Shown here: positions 35,034 through 43,533 of the stretch, in pieces
Layout: every line of letters begins with the position of its first letter
How positions within the stretch are numbered: the stretch's first letter is position 1
Assembly (NCBI RefSeq): GCF_900129375.1
Contig: NZ_FQVN01000003.1
Location: 558,001 to 622,000 of the forward strand
DNA length: 64,000 nt
From: Streptoalloteichus hindustanus
Lineage (GTDB): Bacteria; Actinomycetota; Actinomycetes; Mycobacteriales; Pseudonocardiaceae
Direction of reading: 5' to 3'
Notes under the pieces: model-generated
Databases searched by the model: none
The model's input: the letters and a program-made list of their open reading frames with translations, nothing else
Told to the model about the DNA's origin: nothing
Translations under genes and position numbers: made by a program

Positions 35034-36329
35034 GTGCGGTTGGTCCGGCTGGGTGCCGAGACGTCCGACGTCGGCGCGGACCTCCGCGCGACGCTGGCGG
35101 CCTGCGGCCCCGGGAGCGGGGTGCTCGGCGGGGTGGCCCTCCTGGGCGTCACGCCGCCGGACTGCCCCCGGCCGTTGGACGCCGTGCTCGTGCTGCCCCG
35201 GGGCGTGCTGGTGGTCTGCGGGGCCGACCTGCCCAACCCCGCGCTGCGCCTGGAGGCGCCGCTGCAGGGCTCGTGGCGGGTGGACGGCTGGGAGCTGGTG
35301 CGACCCGACGGCGCGGTGAACCCGGCCAGCGAGGCGCTGACCGCCGCCGCCGCGGTCTCCCAGCGGTTGCAGAAGCTGCGCGCCGAGCCCCTGCCGGTCA
35401 GCACGATCGTCGCGGTGGGCCCGTACGTCGAGCGGGTCGTCCAGCCCAGCGCCGACCTCCACCGGGGCGTGCGCGTGCTGTACCCGTCGGCGTCGGCACT
35501 GCTGGCCGCCGCCAGGGAGCTGTCCACCGCGGACCGGCCGTGCGGCGTCGACCAGGTCCAGCGGCTGCTGACCGCGCTGGGGATGCCCTTCGACGAGCTG
35601 GGCGTGGCCGCGCTCACCGGGGAGGGCTTCGCGGACGCGGTCAGCCCGGACCTGGCCACCAGCAGCACGGTGCTGATCCCGCGGGTCCTCGACACCGCCG
35701 ACGCTCCCCCGCCGTCCACGACGCCCGCGACGCCGGCGAAGGCCGGGCAGCGCCGGATTCCCCGGTGGCTGCCGATCGCGTCGATCGCCCTGGCCGGCCT
35801 GTTGCTGGTGGCGCTGGTGGTGACGGTCGCGACCGGCGACGACGAGCCGGCCCCGAGGGCGACGCCAACCACGAGCGCTCCCGCGTCCACTGTGGACGGT
35901 GTCCGGTTCGCGCGGCGGGCCACCGCCGCCGACGCGGACTGCGCCGCCAGGTCCTTCGGCGACGTCCAGGTCTGGCTGACCCAGAACCGCTGCTCCGGAC
36001 TGCGCAGGGCGCTGTTCGAGGTGGACGGGCCCGGCGGCCGGGCCGCCGTGTCGGTCGCCGTGCTCACCTTCCCGCAGGCGGCGACGGCCGAGCAGTTCCG
36101 GGGCGTGGCCGGAGCGCCGGGCACCGGCGGCGTGTCCGACCTGGTCCGGGAGGGCCGGGGATGGGACGGCGGGCCGAAGTCCTTCTCCGGAGCGGCGTTG
36201 GCCACCGCCCGCGACGGCGAGCGCGTGCGGCTGGCGCAGGCCGTCTGGCTGGACGAGCGGTCCCGCCCGGACGACGCCCGGCTGCGCGCGCTGGCCGAGC
36301 GGGCCCTGCGGGTTCCCCTGCCCGACTGA
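35034..36329 (+). CDS. Single-pass membrane protein of unknown function
   Basis: A 431-residue protein I do not recognise. Residues 1-200 form a soluble domain that opens with strands such as LDAVLVLPRGVLVVCGADL, loosely like NERD-type nuclease-related domains, but without clear catalytic residues. A Pro/Thr linker precedes one transmembrane helix (about 242-264, LPIASIALAGLLLVALVVTVA), then a Thr/Pro linker and an extracytoplasmic domain with two Cys (DADCAARSFG, LTQNRCSGL) that may form a disulfide. Start GTG at 35034 with GGAGGTAGGA upstream. It is next to a lipoprotein and thiol-redox genes on the opposite strand. Confidence 0.75.
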   Translation: MRLVRLGAETSDVGADLRATLAACGPGSGVLGGVALLGVTPPDCPRPLDAVLVLPRGVLVVCGADLPNPALRLEAPLQGSWRVDGWELVRPDGAVNPASEALTAAAAVSQRLQKLRAEPLPVSTIVAVGPYVERVVQPSADLHRGVRVLYPSASALLAAARELSTADRPCGVDQVQRLLTALGMPFDELGVAALTGEGFADAVSPDLATSSTVLIPRVLDTADAPPPSTTPATPAKAGQRRIPRWLPIASIALAGLLLVALVVTVATGDDEPAPRATPTTSAPASTVDGVRFARRATAADADCAARSFGDVQVWLTQNRCSGLRRALFEVDGPGGRAAVSVAVLTFPQAATAEQFRGVAGAPGTGGVSDLVREGRGWDGGPKSFSGAALATARDGERVRLAQAVWLDERSRPDDARLRALAERALRVPLPD

Positions 36330-36343
36330 GCGGCGGCGGGGGC

Positions 36344-37510
36344 TCAGCCGCGCCGGAACGCGAGGAAGCGGTCGCGGCCGCTGGGGTCGGCGACCGGAAC
36401 CAGGGTGACGCCGGAGCGCACCGCGGCCACCGGGAGCCGCCACCGTCCCCCGCCCCTGATCTCGCCCGTCCGCTCGTCGACGGCCACCGTGCGCGCGCCC
36501 ACCGTCCCGTAGGCCACGCCGCCCGCGGCGAAGGTGAAGCGGACCGGCTCCTGCCCGGCCGGGCGCCGCCACAACGTCCGGCGGCTCTCCCCGTCCACCG
36601 CCGTGACCAGGGTGTCGGCGGTCGGGCCGAAGAGCAGCGTCACGCCCGTCGTCCGGTCCACCATCGCCCTGGCGGCGGCGCCGCCGTGCGGGACGTCGCC
36701 GACCAGGGCGCCCGTGCGCACGTCGTGCGCGCTGTAGCCGAGGGCCCTCGGCGCGCCCGGGGTCCCCACGGTCCACTCCACGAAGAGCACCGCGTCGTCG
36801 CCCGGCTCGGCGCGGTAGCGCGGTTCCGCCCCGGTGCCGCCGAGCCGGTCCGGGGCGACCAACGCGGCCGGGCTCCAGCGCTCGACCCCGGTCGCCGCGT
36901 CGACCGCGAGCAGCCGGCCGTCCCGTTCCAGCACCACGGTGCCGTCGTGCTCCTGGAGCACGCGTGCGCCCGGCTCCTCGCGGACCGCGACCCGGCCGCT
37001 GCCCGCGTCGAGGGCGACCCGGCCGGACGGGCCGGCCAGGACCAGCCCCGGCCCGACCCACGCGCCGGGCACGTCCGTCGGCCCCCAGAGGCGGTCGCCG
37101 GACGCGGCCTCGTAGGCGGACGCGCTGGTGCGGTCGGCGGCGGTGTCCAGGACGACGACCACGTCGCGGTCGCCCACCCTGGTCACCGCGAACCGGCTGG
37201 GCTCCCGCTGGAGGGGGACGGACCAGCGGCTGTGGCCGGTGTCGTCGACGGCGGCTACCGCCCGCGACCCGTCGGGCGCGGCGACCACGCCGACGAAGAC
37301 CTGGCCGGCGACCTCCGGCGCGGCGACGAACGGCGCGGTCCACAGCGGCTCGGCGCGCAGCGTCGGGGGCACCACCGGCCCGACGGCGGGCGCCGAGCTC
37401 TGCGGGGTGGGCGCGACCAGCGACCCGCCGCGGCGGTCGACGTGGGCGCAGGCGGACACGGCGACGGCGGCGAGGACGCAGGCCAGGACCGTGCGGAACC
37501 GGGGCGACAT
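36344..37510 (-). CDS. Lipoprotein with PQQ/BamB-like beta-propeller
   Basis: A 388-residue secreted lipoprotein. The signal peptide VLACVLAAVAVSAC ends in a lipobox (AVSAC, Cys near 21). The mature part has repeated propeller blades with the WD/PQQ-like pattern (AVDDTGHSRWSVPL, AYEAASGDRLWGP, AVDAATGVERWSP, AVDGESRRTLWRRP, AVDERTGEIRGGGRW). Such proteins often act as extracytoplasmic scaffolds. The gene follows ccdA by 46 bases and probably shares its transcript, which suggests a role in envelope redox or assembly. ATG at 37510. Confidence 0.83.
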   Translation of the reverse strand: MSPRFRTVLACVLAAVAVSACAHVDRRGGSLVAPTPQSSAPAVGPVVPPTLRAEPLWTAPFVAAPEVAGQVFVGVVAAPDGSRAVAAVDDTGHSRWSVPLQREPSRFAVTRVGDRDVVVVLDTAADRTSASAYEAASGDRLWGPTDVPGAWVGPGLVLAGPSGRVALDAGSGRVAVREEPGARVLQEHDGTVVLERDGRLLAVDAATGVERWSPAALVAPDRLGGTGAEPRYRAEPGDDAVLFVEWTVGTPGAPRALGYSAHDVRTGALVGDVPHGGAAARAMVDRTTGVTLLFGPTADTLVTAVDGESRRTLWRRPAGQEPVRFTFAAGGVAYGTVGARTVAVDERTGEIRGGGRWRLPVAAVRSGVTLVPVADPSGRDRFLAFRRG

Positions 37511-37556
37511 CGTTCTCCAGAGCGGGGTCGTGTCCAGGACGGGGAGTGGGGCGGGG

Positions 37557-38453
37557 TCAGTCGCGGGGCGCTGACCCGTCCGCCGGCCGGTCTCCCGCCG
37601 GTCCGGGCTCGTCGTCGCCGCCGCGCCCCGGGGCCGGCCCGCGCCGCAACCGCCACACCAGCACGATCGCGGCCACCGCGGCGACACCGAGCAGCACGGC
37701 CGTCTGCGGCACCGCGTCGGCGACGCGACGGACCCAGACCTGCGCGGCGTACTGCTGGTCGACGTCGAACAGCCCGCCGAGGCCGCCGGTGCCGTCGGTG
37801 AGCAGGAACACCAGGCCGATGCCGACGAACAGCAGACCCGAGACCAGGGAGGTGCTGTGCGCCCGGAGCGGGCCGAGGCGCAGCTCGGTCCCGCGCAGCC
37901 AGCGCCGCCGGCCGAGCTGGAACCGGTCCCACAGCGCGGCCAGCAGGAACAGCGGGACCGCCATGCCCAGCGCGTAGACGGCCAGCAGCACCGCGCCGTA
38001 GAGCGGGTCGCCGCCGGTCGCGGAGAGGGTGAGCACGCTGCCGAGCACGGGGCCGGAGCAGAACCCGGCGAGCCCGTAGACGGCGCCGAGCGCGTACACG
38101 GAGGCCGCCGAGGCGACGCGGAACCGGCCGGCCACGCGTTGCGCCAGGCCACCGCCCACGCCGAAACCCCGGCCGAGGATCGTCATCAGTCCGAACAGGA
38201 CCAGCGCGACGCCGCCGACGAGGACCACGACGTCGCGGTTCCTGGCGAGCAGCCCGCCCACGGCCGAGGCCGCGGCGCCGAGCGGGACGAGGGTGGTCGC
38301 CAGGCCCAGGTAGAACATGCCGGTGCGGGCGGCGAGCCGGACCGGGTGGTCGAAGGCGTAGGCGAAGAAGGCCGGCAGGAGCAGCGCCGAGCACGGGCTG
38401 ACCAGGGCCAGCACGCCCCCGAGGAACGCGCCGAGGTAGCCGATCCCGGTCAA
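37557..38453 (-). CDS. ccdA: CcdA/DsbD-type thiol-disulfide transmembrane transporter
   Basis: Moves reducing equivalents from cytoplasmic thioredoxin across the membrane to extracytoplasmic thiol proteins. The 298-residue protein has about six transmembrane helices and the two essential Cys in VSPCSALLLPAFFAY (near 22) and GLAGFCSGPVLGSVL (near 133). A disordered acidic tail follows. The start appears to be TTG at 38453, overlapping the stop codon of the upstream DsbA-like gene (TTGA), so they are translationally coupled partners; the weak start may limit expression. Confidence 0.88.
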   Translation of the reverse strand: MTGIGYLGAFLGGVLALVSPCSALLLPAFFAYAFDHPVRLAARTGMFYLGLATTLVPLGAAASAVGGLLARNRDVVVLVGGVALVLFGLMTILGRGFGVGGGLAQRVAGRFRVASAASVYALGAVYGLAGFCSGPVLGSVLTLSATGGDPLYGAVLLAVYALGMAVPLFLLAALWDRFQLGRRRWLRGTELRLGPLRAHSTSLVSGLLFVGIGLVFLLTDGTGGLGGLFDVDQQYAAQVWVRRVADAVPQTAVLLGVAAVAAIVLVWRLRRGPAPGRGGDDEPGPAGDRPADGSAPRD

Positions 38454-39175
38454 CGCCCGCCCCGGGACCGCTCGATGAGCGCGACGAACTCGTCGAGGGG
38501 CTGGGCGCCGAGCAGCGGGAAGCCGTTGATCACGAAGGTCGGGGTGCTGCTCGCGCCGATGTCCTGGGCCTCGGCCGCGTCGGCGCGCACGCCGGCCAGC
38601 AGGGCCCGGTCGGCGAGGTCGGCCTCGAACCGGGCGAGGTCGGGCACGCCGGAGCGGCGCGCGAGGTCGAGCAGCCGCTCCTTCGGGAAGTCGCCGTGCC
38701 CGCTGCGGGGCGCCTCGGCGAAGGCCAGGTTGTGGTAGTCCCAGAACCGGCCCTGCCGGCCGGCCGCCCTCGCGGCGACGGCGGCGGCCTCAGACTCCTC
38801 GCCGAAGATCGGCATGTCCCGCCACTCGATGCGCAGCACGCCGCTGTCGACGTAGCGGCGGACCAGCTCCGGCTTGGTGTCGGTGCTGAACTTGGCGCAG
38901 AAGGGGCAGCGGTAGTCGGCGTACTCGACGAGGACCACCGGCGCGTCGACCCGGCCCACGGCGTACGGGTCGTCGGCCTTGCGGCGGGCGAGCCCCCTGG
39001 CCGGCCCCTCGGTGGCGGAGGCCGACGCGCGCGGCGTCGCGGTGGCCGCGCCCCCGCCGTCGGCGTTCCGGTCGCCGCGGCCCGCGCCCAGGTAGGCCAG
39101 CGTCACCGCGACCACCACCACGACGGCCGGCACCAGCCAGCGCAGGGTCTCCTTCCGCCCGCCCCGTGCAGCCAT
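38450..39175 (-). CDS. DsbA-like thioredoxin-fold protein, membrane anchored
   Basis: A 241-residue protein with one N-terminal transmembrane anchor (WLVPAVVVVVAVTLAYLGAG) and an extracytoplasmic DsbA/thioredoxin-like domain. The active site is YADYRCPFCAKFS (CPFC) near residue 96, and the cis-Pro loop is STPTFVINGFPLLG near 215. Such proteins oxidise or isomerise disulfides of exported proteins. It overlaps ccdA, which would keep it reduced; hence reductase/isomerase duty is plausible. Start ATG at 39175. Confidence 0.9.
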   Translation of the reverse strand: MAARGGRKETLRWLVPAVVVVVAVTLAYLGAGRGDRNADGGGAATATPRASASATEGPARGLARRKADDPYAVGRVDAPVVLVEYADYRCPFCAKFSTDTKPELVRRYVDSGVLRIEWRDMPIFGEESEAAAVAARAAGRQGRFWDYHNLAFAEAPRSGHGDFPKERLLDLARRSGVPDLARFEADLADRALLAGVRADAAEAQDIGASSTPTFVINGFPLLGAQPLDEFVALIERSRGGR

Positions 39176-39366
39176 CGCGTCCCATCGTCGTGATCTCGAA
39201 GGTCGCCGACCACCGTACCGACGGGTGCGCAGGGCGCAACGGCTGATCGGGTCTCCGGTGATCCCGACCACGCCTACCGGCGAGTAGGCCATCCGGGGCG
39301 GAACTACCCGAACGCGCTTCACGTTTTCCGCCGGCCCCGGTTACCGTCGGCGGGGAGGTGGACGCG

Positions 39367-41391
39367 ATGCCCGAACCCGTGGACCGTCCGCCCGCCACCC
39401 CGGTCAGACCCCCGCTCCCGGTCGGGCGCGGGTCGCTGACCAGGCGCGACGTTCTGGACGGGCACGGCTTCCTGGTCGGACGCGGCATCGCCGACATCAC
39501 CGGCGAGCCCGCCGAGGTCGGCATGATGGGGTACGCGAGCCCCGGCCAGCGCACGAGCGGGATCCACCTGCGTCAGCGCTCCCGCGCCTTCGTCTTCGTC
39601 GACCGGGAGAGCGGCCAGCGGGTCGCGCTGGTGACGGTCGACCTGGCGATGGTCTTCGCCGGCGTCCGCCACGCGGTCCTCGAAGCGCTCGCGCGGCGCT
39701 TCGGCGACCGCTACGACGACGACAGCCTGCTGATCGCCGCCACCCACACGCACGCGGGCCCCGGCGGCTTCGCGCACCACACCCTCTACAACATCACGTC
39801 GCTGGGGTTCCGCCCGAGAACCTTCGACGCGATCGTCGCCGGCGTCGTCGAGTCGGTCGCGCTGGCCGACCGGGACCTCGCGCCGGCCACGGTGTCGATC
39901 GCCAGGGGCGAGCTGACCGACGCCAGCGTCAACCGCTCGCGGCGGGCCTTCGAGCGCAACCCCGCCGCGGACCGGGCGGCCTTCCCGACCGGGATCGACC
40001 CGACCACCACCGTGCTCAGGGTGGACCGGGCAGGGCGGCCGGTCGGGATGATCAACTGGTTCGCCACCCACAACACCAGCATGACGGTGCGCAACACCCT
40101 GATCAGCGGGGACAACAAGGGGTACGCGGCCTACCACTGGGAGCGCGAGGTGGCGGGGGTGGACTACCGCGCCGACGCGCCCGGCTTCGTCGCGGCCTTC
40201 GCCCAGACCAACGCGGGCGACGCCTCCCCCAACCTCCACCTCCGGCCGGGCAGCGGGCCGACCGAGGACGAGGTCGAGAACACCCGGATCATCGGGCTGC
40301 GGCAGTTCGAGGCGGCCCGCCGGCTGTGGGCGGGCCCCCGACGGCCGCTCGCCGGCGGCGTCGCGACCCGGCGGGCGAACGTGGACATGAGCGCGCTCGC
40401 GGTGCGCCCCGAGTTCACCGGCTCCGGCCGGGTCGAGCACACCGGCGCCGCCACGCTGGGCGCCAGCTTCGCGGCCGGCAGCACCGAGGACGGCGGCGGC
40501 GGGCTGCCGGTCTTCGGCGAGGGGGTGGACGCCAACCCGGCCGTCCGGGCGGTCAGCCGGCTGCTCTACCGGGCCTGCCCGGACCTGCGCCGACGGCAGG
40601 CCCCCAAGGACGTGCTGCTCACCCCCGGTCTGCTCGGCTGGACGCCGAAGGTGCTCCCGCTGCACCTGGTCCGGCTCGGGTCGCTGCACCTGGTGGGCGT
40701 CCCGCACGAGGTGACGGCCGTCGCCGGGCTCCGGCTGCGCCGGACGGTCGCCGACGCGCTCGGCGTGTCGCCGGAGGACGTGCTGGTCGCCGGCTACGCC
40801 AACTCCTACGCCGGGTACCTGACCACGCCCGAGGAGTACGACCAGCAGGACTACGAGGGCGGGCACACGATGTACGGCCGCTGGCAGCTCCCCGCCTACC
40901 AGCAGGAGTTCGCGCGGCTCGCGGCCGACCTGCTGGCCGGCCGGCCCAGCGACCGGGGGCCGGCGCTGCCGGACCGCTCCGGCGAGCAGGTCCGGCTGCG
41001 GCCGGACGTGGTGCTCGACGCCCCGCCTCCCGGCCGCCGGTTCGGCGAGGTGGTCCGGGAGCCGGCGGCGCGGTACCGCCCAGGGCAACGGGTCCGCGTC
41101 GAGTTCGTCGGCGCGCACCCCAACAACGACCTGCACCGGGGCGGCACCTACCTGGAGGTCCAGCGCAGGGAGGGCGACGGCTGGCGCACGGTGGCCGACG
41201 ACGGCGACTGGTCGACCCGGTTCCGCTGGTCCCGGTGGGGCCTCGCCGCGTCGCGGATCGAGGTGAGCTGGGACGTTCCGCCGCGCGCCCGGCCGGGCGA
41301 GTACCGCGTGACCTACCACGGCGACGCGCGGGGCGTGAGCGGTCGGATCACCGCGTTCCACGGCGCCAGCCGGGTGTTCACGGTGGCCTGA
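39367..41391 (+). CDS. Neutral/alkaline ceramidase-family hydrolase
   Basis: Family of zinc N-acylsphingosine amidohydrolases. The 674-residue protein has VGRGIADITGEPAEVGMMGYASPGQ at the start, zinc motif THTHAGPGG near 132, the MINWFATHNTSM block near 225, the nucleophile motif NAGDASPNL near 278 (Ser of GDxSPN), and a C-terminal Ig-like domain (RYRPGQRVRVEFVGAHPNND). Unlike most bacterial ceramidases it shows no signal peptide: the N terminus is Pro-rich and polar. Start: ATG at 39367, eight bases after GGGGAGG. Substrate could be ceramide or another N-acyl amide. Confidence 0.88.
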   Translation: MPEPVDRPPATPVRPPLPVGRGSLTRRDVLDGHGFLVGRGIADITGEPAEVGMMGYASPGQRTSGIHLRQRSRAFVFVDRESGQRVALVTVDLAMVFAGVRHAVLEALARRFGDRYDDDSLLIAATHTHAGPGGFAHHTLYNITSLGFRPRTFDAIVAGVVESVALADRDLAPATVSIARGELTDASVNRSRRAFERNPAADRAAFPTGIDPTTTVLRVDRAGRPVGMINWFATHNTSMTVRNTLISGDNKGYAAYHWEREVAGVDYRADAPGFVAAFAQTNAGDASPNLHLRPGSGPTEDEVENTRIIGLRQFEAARRLWAGPRRPLAGGVATRRANVDMSALAVRPEFTGSGRVEHTGAATLGASFAAGSTEDGGGGLPVFGEGVDANPAVRAVSRLLYRACPDLRRRQAPKDVLLTPGLLGWTPKVLPLHLVRLGSLHLVGVPHEVTAVAGLRLRRTVADALGVSPEDVLVAGYANSYAGYLTTPEEYDQQDYEGGHTMYGRWQLPAYQQEFARLAADLLAGRPSDRGPALPDRSGEQVRLRPDVVLDAPPPGRRFGEVVREPAARYRPGQRVRVEFVGAHPNNDLHRGGTYLEVQRREGDGWRTVADDGDWSTRFRWSRWGLAASRIEVSWDVPPRARPGEYRVTYHGDARGVSGRITAFHGASRVFTVA

Positions 41392-41762
41392 GCGGCCTCG
41401 CGGCGATCGACCCCCGGACGTGGCGCGAGGGACCCCGGTTCTCGCCGAAGCCCCTCGTTGATCCACAAGGATCCGGATACGCGGGGTGAACGTCTACCGA
41501 CGAAAGTAGGACATCGAACCGACGCACGTAGGTATTGCCGAGCCCAGATCGTTACTTACCGTCCTCACACCCGGTCCGAGGCCACCGGAACGGCGTATGG
41601 GGAACGAGTGAGGGCACGTTCCCGTCCGCCCGTTCCGCTCCGGCGGCGACCGCCCTGCCCGTGGCGACGCGCCGCGTCGTCCACGCCGCCGCCGGACTCG
41701 GCCCACCGGCCGCCGCGCCCACCTCTCCCGCCGGGAGCGGCGGGCAGGCGCCGGGGCGCGCC
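41392..41762. other. 370-bp region between convergent genes with direct repeats
   Basis: No gene supported. Contents: a weak stem CCTCGCG/CGCGAGG (41396-41430) after the ceramidase; two direct repeats ACCGACGAAAGTAGG (41496-41510) and ACCGACGCACGTAGG (41518-41532), 22 bp apart and 13 of 15 identical; a small hairpin CTCCCGCCGGGAG near 41724. Tandem repeats two helical turns apart look like regulator half-sites, yet no gene start is near. Confidence 0.5.
41496..41532. repeat. Two 15-bp direct repeats, 22 bp apart
   Basis: ACCGACGAAAGTAGG and ACCGACGCACGTAGG differ at two positions and are phased by about two DNA turns. This is the layout of a tandem activator site, but it lies between two convergent stop codons. 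Confidence 0.6.
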
Positions 41763-42047
41763 CTAACCGGGCTCGCCCCGGCGCTTGCGGTGCACCACCC
41801 AAGCGAAGTCCACGACCCCGATGACCGCCAGCGCCACCAGGACCCACCCCAGCCAGGCCAGGCCGGCGGCGAAGGCCAGCACGGCCGCGCCGACGCAGAA
41901 CAGGACCCCGAAGGCGGCCAGCCACAACCGCAACGTCAGGGCGCTCAGCGCCGGGGACGCGCCGCCGACCCGGGCCGTCGGGTCGTGGTAGTCGTACAAC
42001 CCGCGCCGGTAGTCCTCCCGCGTGAGCCTGCGCCTGCCCCTCGCCAT
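41763..42047 (-). CDS. Small two-helix membrane protein
   Basis: A 94-residue protein with a basic N terminus (ARGRRRLTREDYRRGLYDYHDP), two transmembrane helices (about 37-58 and 61-80) separated by Ala/Gly, and a charged tail VVHRKRRGEPG. It resembles small actinobacterial DUF6343-type proteins. Function unknown. ATG at 42047; a TATCCC-like -10 seven bases upstream suggests a leaderless message. Confidence 0.65.
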   Translation of the reverse strand: MARGRRRLTREDYRRGLYDYHDPTARVGGASPALSALTLRLWLAAFGVLFCVGAAVLAFAAGLAWLGWVLVALAVIGVVDFAWVVHRKRRGEPG

Positions 42048-42211
42048 GCCAGCGGGATACCCGCTCCGGCCGCGCCGCGCACGCCGAACCGGGCACGCCG
42101 AACCGCGAGGTCAGGACCGGGTCGACCACACGGACCACGATCCGCCGACGAACGGGTGACAGCCCGTCGGGGGGCCGGGGCGCGACCCCGTGGCGCCGGA
42201 GCGCCCGTCGC

Positions 42212-42838
42212 TCACGCAGTGGCGAGGGTGGCCGCCATCGCGATCAGGGCGGCGCCGCAGCCCCGCTCGAACAGCCGACGCGGCCGCGGCCGCGACAGCC
42301 ACCCGGTGAGCAGCCGCACCGACGGCACGACCAGCACCCAGAACAACCCGAACAGGCCGATCACGGTGGCGCTCAGCACCATCGCCTGCGGCACCGGGTC
42401 GGCCGCCGGGTCCATGGCCTGCGGCACGACCGTGAGGAACAGCAGCATGACCTTGGGGTTCAGCACGTTGTTGGCCACGCCCCTGACGAAGGCCGCCCAG
42501 GGGGAGCGGACCGTCACCGGCGCGGCGGCGGACTCCTCCGGCGCGGCGCCCCTGCCGGCCTTCACGATCGAGCTGATCCCGAGGTAGACCAGGTAGGCCG
42601 CGCCCAGAACCTTGACCACGACGAACGCCGCCGGCATCGCCACGAGCACCGCCGACAGCCCGGCGGTCGCCGCGACCGCGTGCACGAGCAGACCGCTGGT
42701 GCACCCCGCCGCCGTCCACCACCCGGCGCGGCGGTCCACCACCGCGTTGCTCGTGACCAGCACGAAGTCGGGTCCCGGCACCACCAGGATCACCACGATC
42801 GCCACCAGGAACGAGCCCCAGTGGATGTCCCCCCACAT
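42212..42838 (-). CDS. LysE-family amino-acid exporter
   Basis: A 208-residue inner-membrane exporter with six predicted helices. Family hallmarks: LVVPGPDFVLVTSNAV near residue 18, TSGLLVHAVAATAGLSAV near 47, LGAAYLVYLGI near 78 and NNVLNPKVMLLFLTVVPQ near 123. It exports a basic or hydrophobic amino acid; the specific one is unknown. The divergent Lrp-type regulator next door (94 bp away) is the usual control partner. Start ATG at 42838, GGAGG 11 bases upstream. Confidence 0.9.
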   Translation of the reverse strand: MWGDIHWGSFLVAIVVILVVPGPDFVLVTSNAVVDRRAGWWTAAGCTSGLLVHAVAATAGLSAVLVAMPAAFVVVKVLGAAYLVYLGISSIVKAGRGAAPEESAAAPVTVRSPWAAFVRGVANNVLNPKVMLLFLTVVPQAMDPAADPVPQAMVLSATVIGLFGLFWVLVVPSVRLLTGWLSRPRPRRLFERGCGAALIAMAATLATA

Positions 42839-42931
42839 CGCTTCCCACGCCTCCGCTCGTGTCGCACGCCGCGCGGGAAGGATGCGAGGGAGAACCGGCG
42901 GAACGCCGCTTCCGCCGTATCGTGAACGGAT

Positions 42932-43444
42932 ATGAGCGAGTTCGTCGAACTGGATTCGGTCGACTGGCGAATCCTGGAGGAGTTGCAGAACGACGCGTCG
43001 GTCCCGAACAAGGAGCTGGCCGCGCGGGTCGGGCTCGCGCCGTCGACCTGCCTGGACCGGGTGCGCCGGCTGCGGGCGACCGGGGTGATCACCGCCTACC
43101 GCGCCGAGATCGACCCCAGGGTGGTCGGCCTCGGCCTGGAGGCGATCGTGGCGGTGAACGTCCGCCCGCACTCGCGGGAGGTGGTCGACCCGTTCCGCAC
43201 CTTCGTGCTGTCGCTGCCGGAGACCCGGGCCCTGTTCCACGTCAGCGGGCAGGCCGACTTCCTCATCCACATCGCGGTGGAGGACAGCCGGCACCTCCAG
43301 CGGTTCCTGGTGGACAAGGTCTCCAGCCGGCCCGAGGTGCGGAACCTGACCAGCTCGATCGTGCTGGAACGGGTGCGCACCAGCGCCCTCACCGTCCCGT
43401 CGGCCCGCCAGGGCGCCGCCCGCCGGCGCCGCGCCCCCCGCTGA
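42932..43444 (+). CDS. Lrp/AsnC-family transcriptional regulator
   Basis: A 170-residue regulator. The N-terminal winged helix-turn-helix is LDSVDWRILEELQNDASVPNKELAARVGLAPSTCLDRVRRL; the C-terminal RAM domain (effector binding) runs from IDPRVVGLGLEAIV to SSIVLERV with GQADFLIHIAVED. It probably senses the amino acid exported by the divergent LysE protein and switches that gene. A TATCGT eight bases before the ATG at 42932 suggests leaderless transcription. Basic C-terminal tail. Confidence 0.92.
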   Translation: MSEFVELDSVDWRILEELQNDASVPNKELAARVGLAPSTCLDRVRRLRATGVITAYRAEIDPRVVGLGLEAIVAVNVRPHSREVVDPFRTFVLSLPETRALFHVSGQADFLIHIAVEDSRHLQRFLVDKVSSRPEVRNLTSSIVLERVRTSALTVPSARQGAARRRRAPR

Positions 43445-43470
43445 TCCCACCCCGGTCGGCAGCAGCCAGC

Positions 43471-43489
43471 ACTGTCCGATGTGGACAGT
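43471..43489. repeat. Inverted repeat between lrp and bioF
   Basis: ACTGTCC (43471-43477) and GGACAGT (43483-43489) are perfect 7-bp arms around GATGT, located between convergent stop codons. This may be a weak terminator. Confidence 0.4.
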
Positions 43490-43533
43490 TGGCCTGAGTC
43501 GTGTTCCCAGGAGGCGCCGGGCGGTCCGGGCGG

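Noticed and set aside
40326-41489. Second frame of 387 codons inside the ceramidase gene.
   Set aside because: Alternative-frame shadow of the ceramidase with an Ala/Arg-rich translation.
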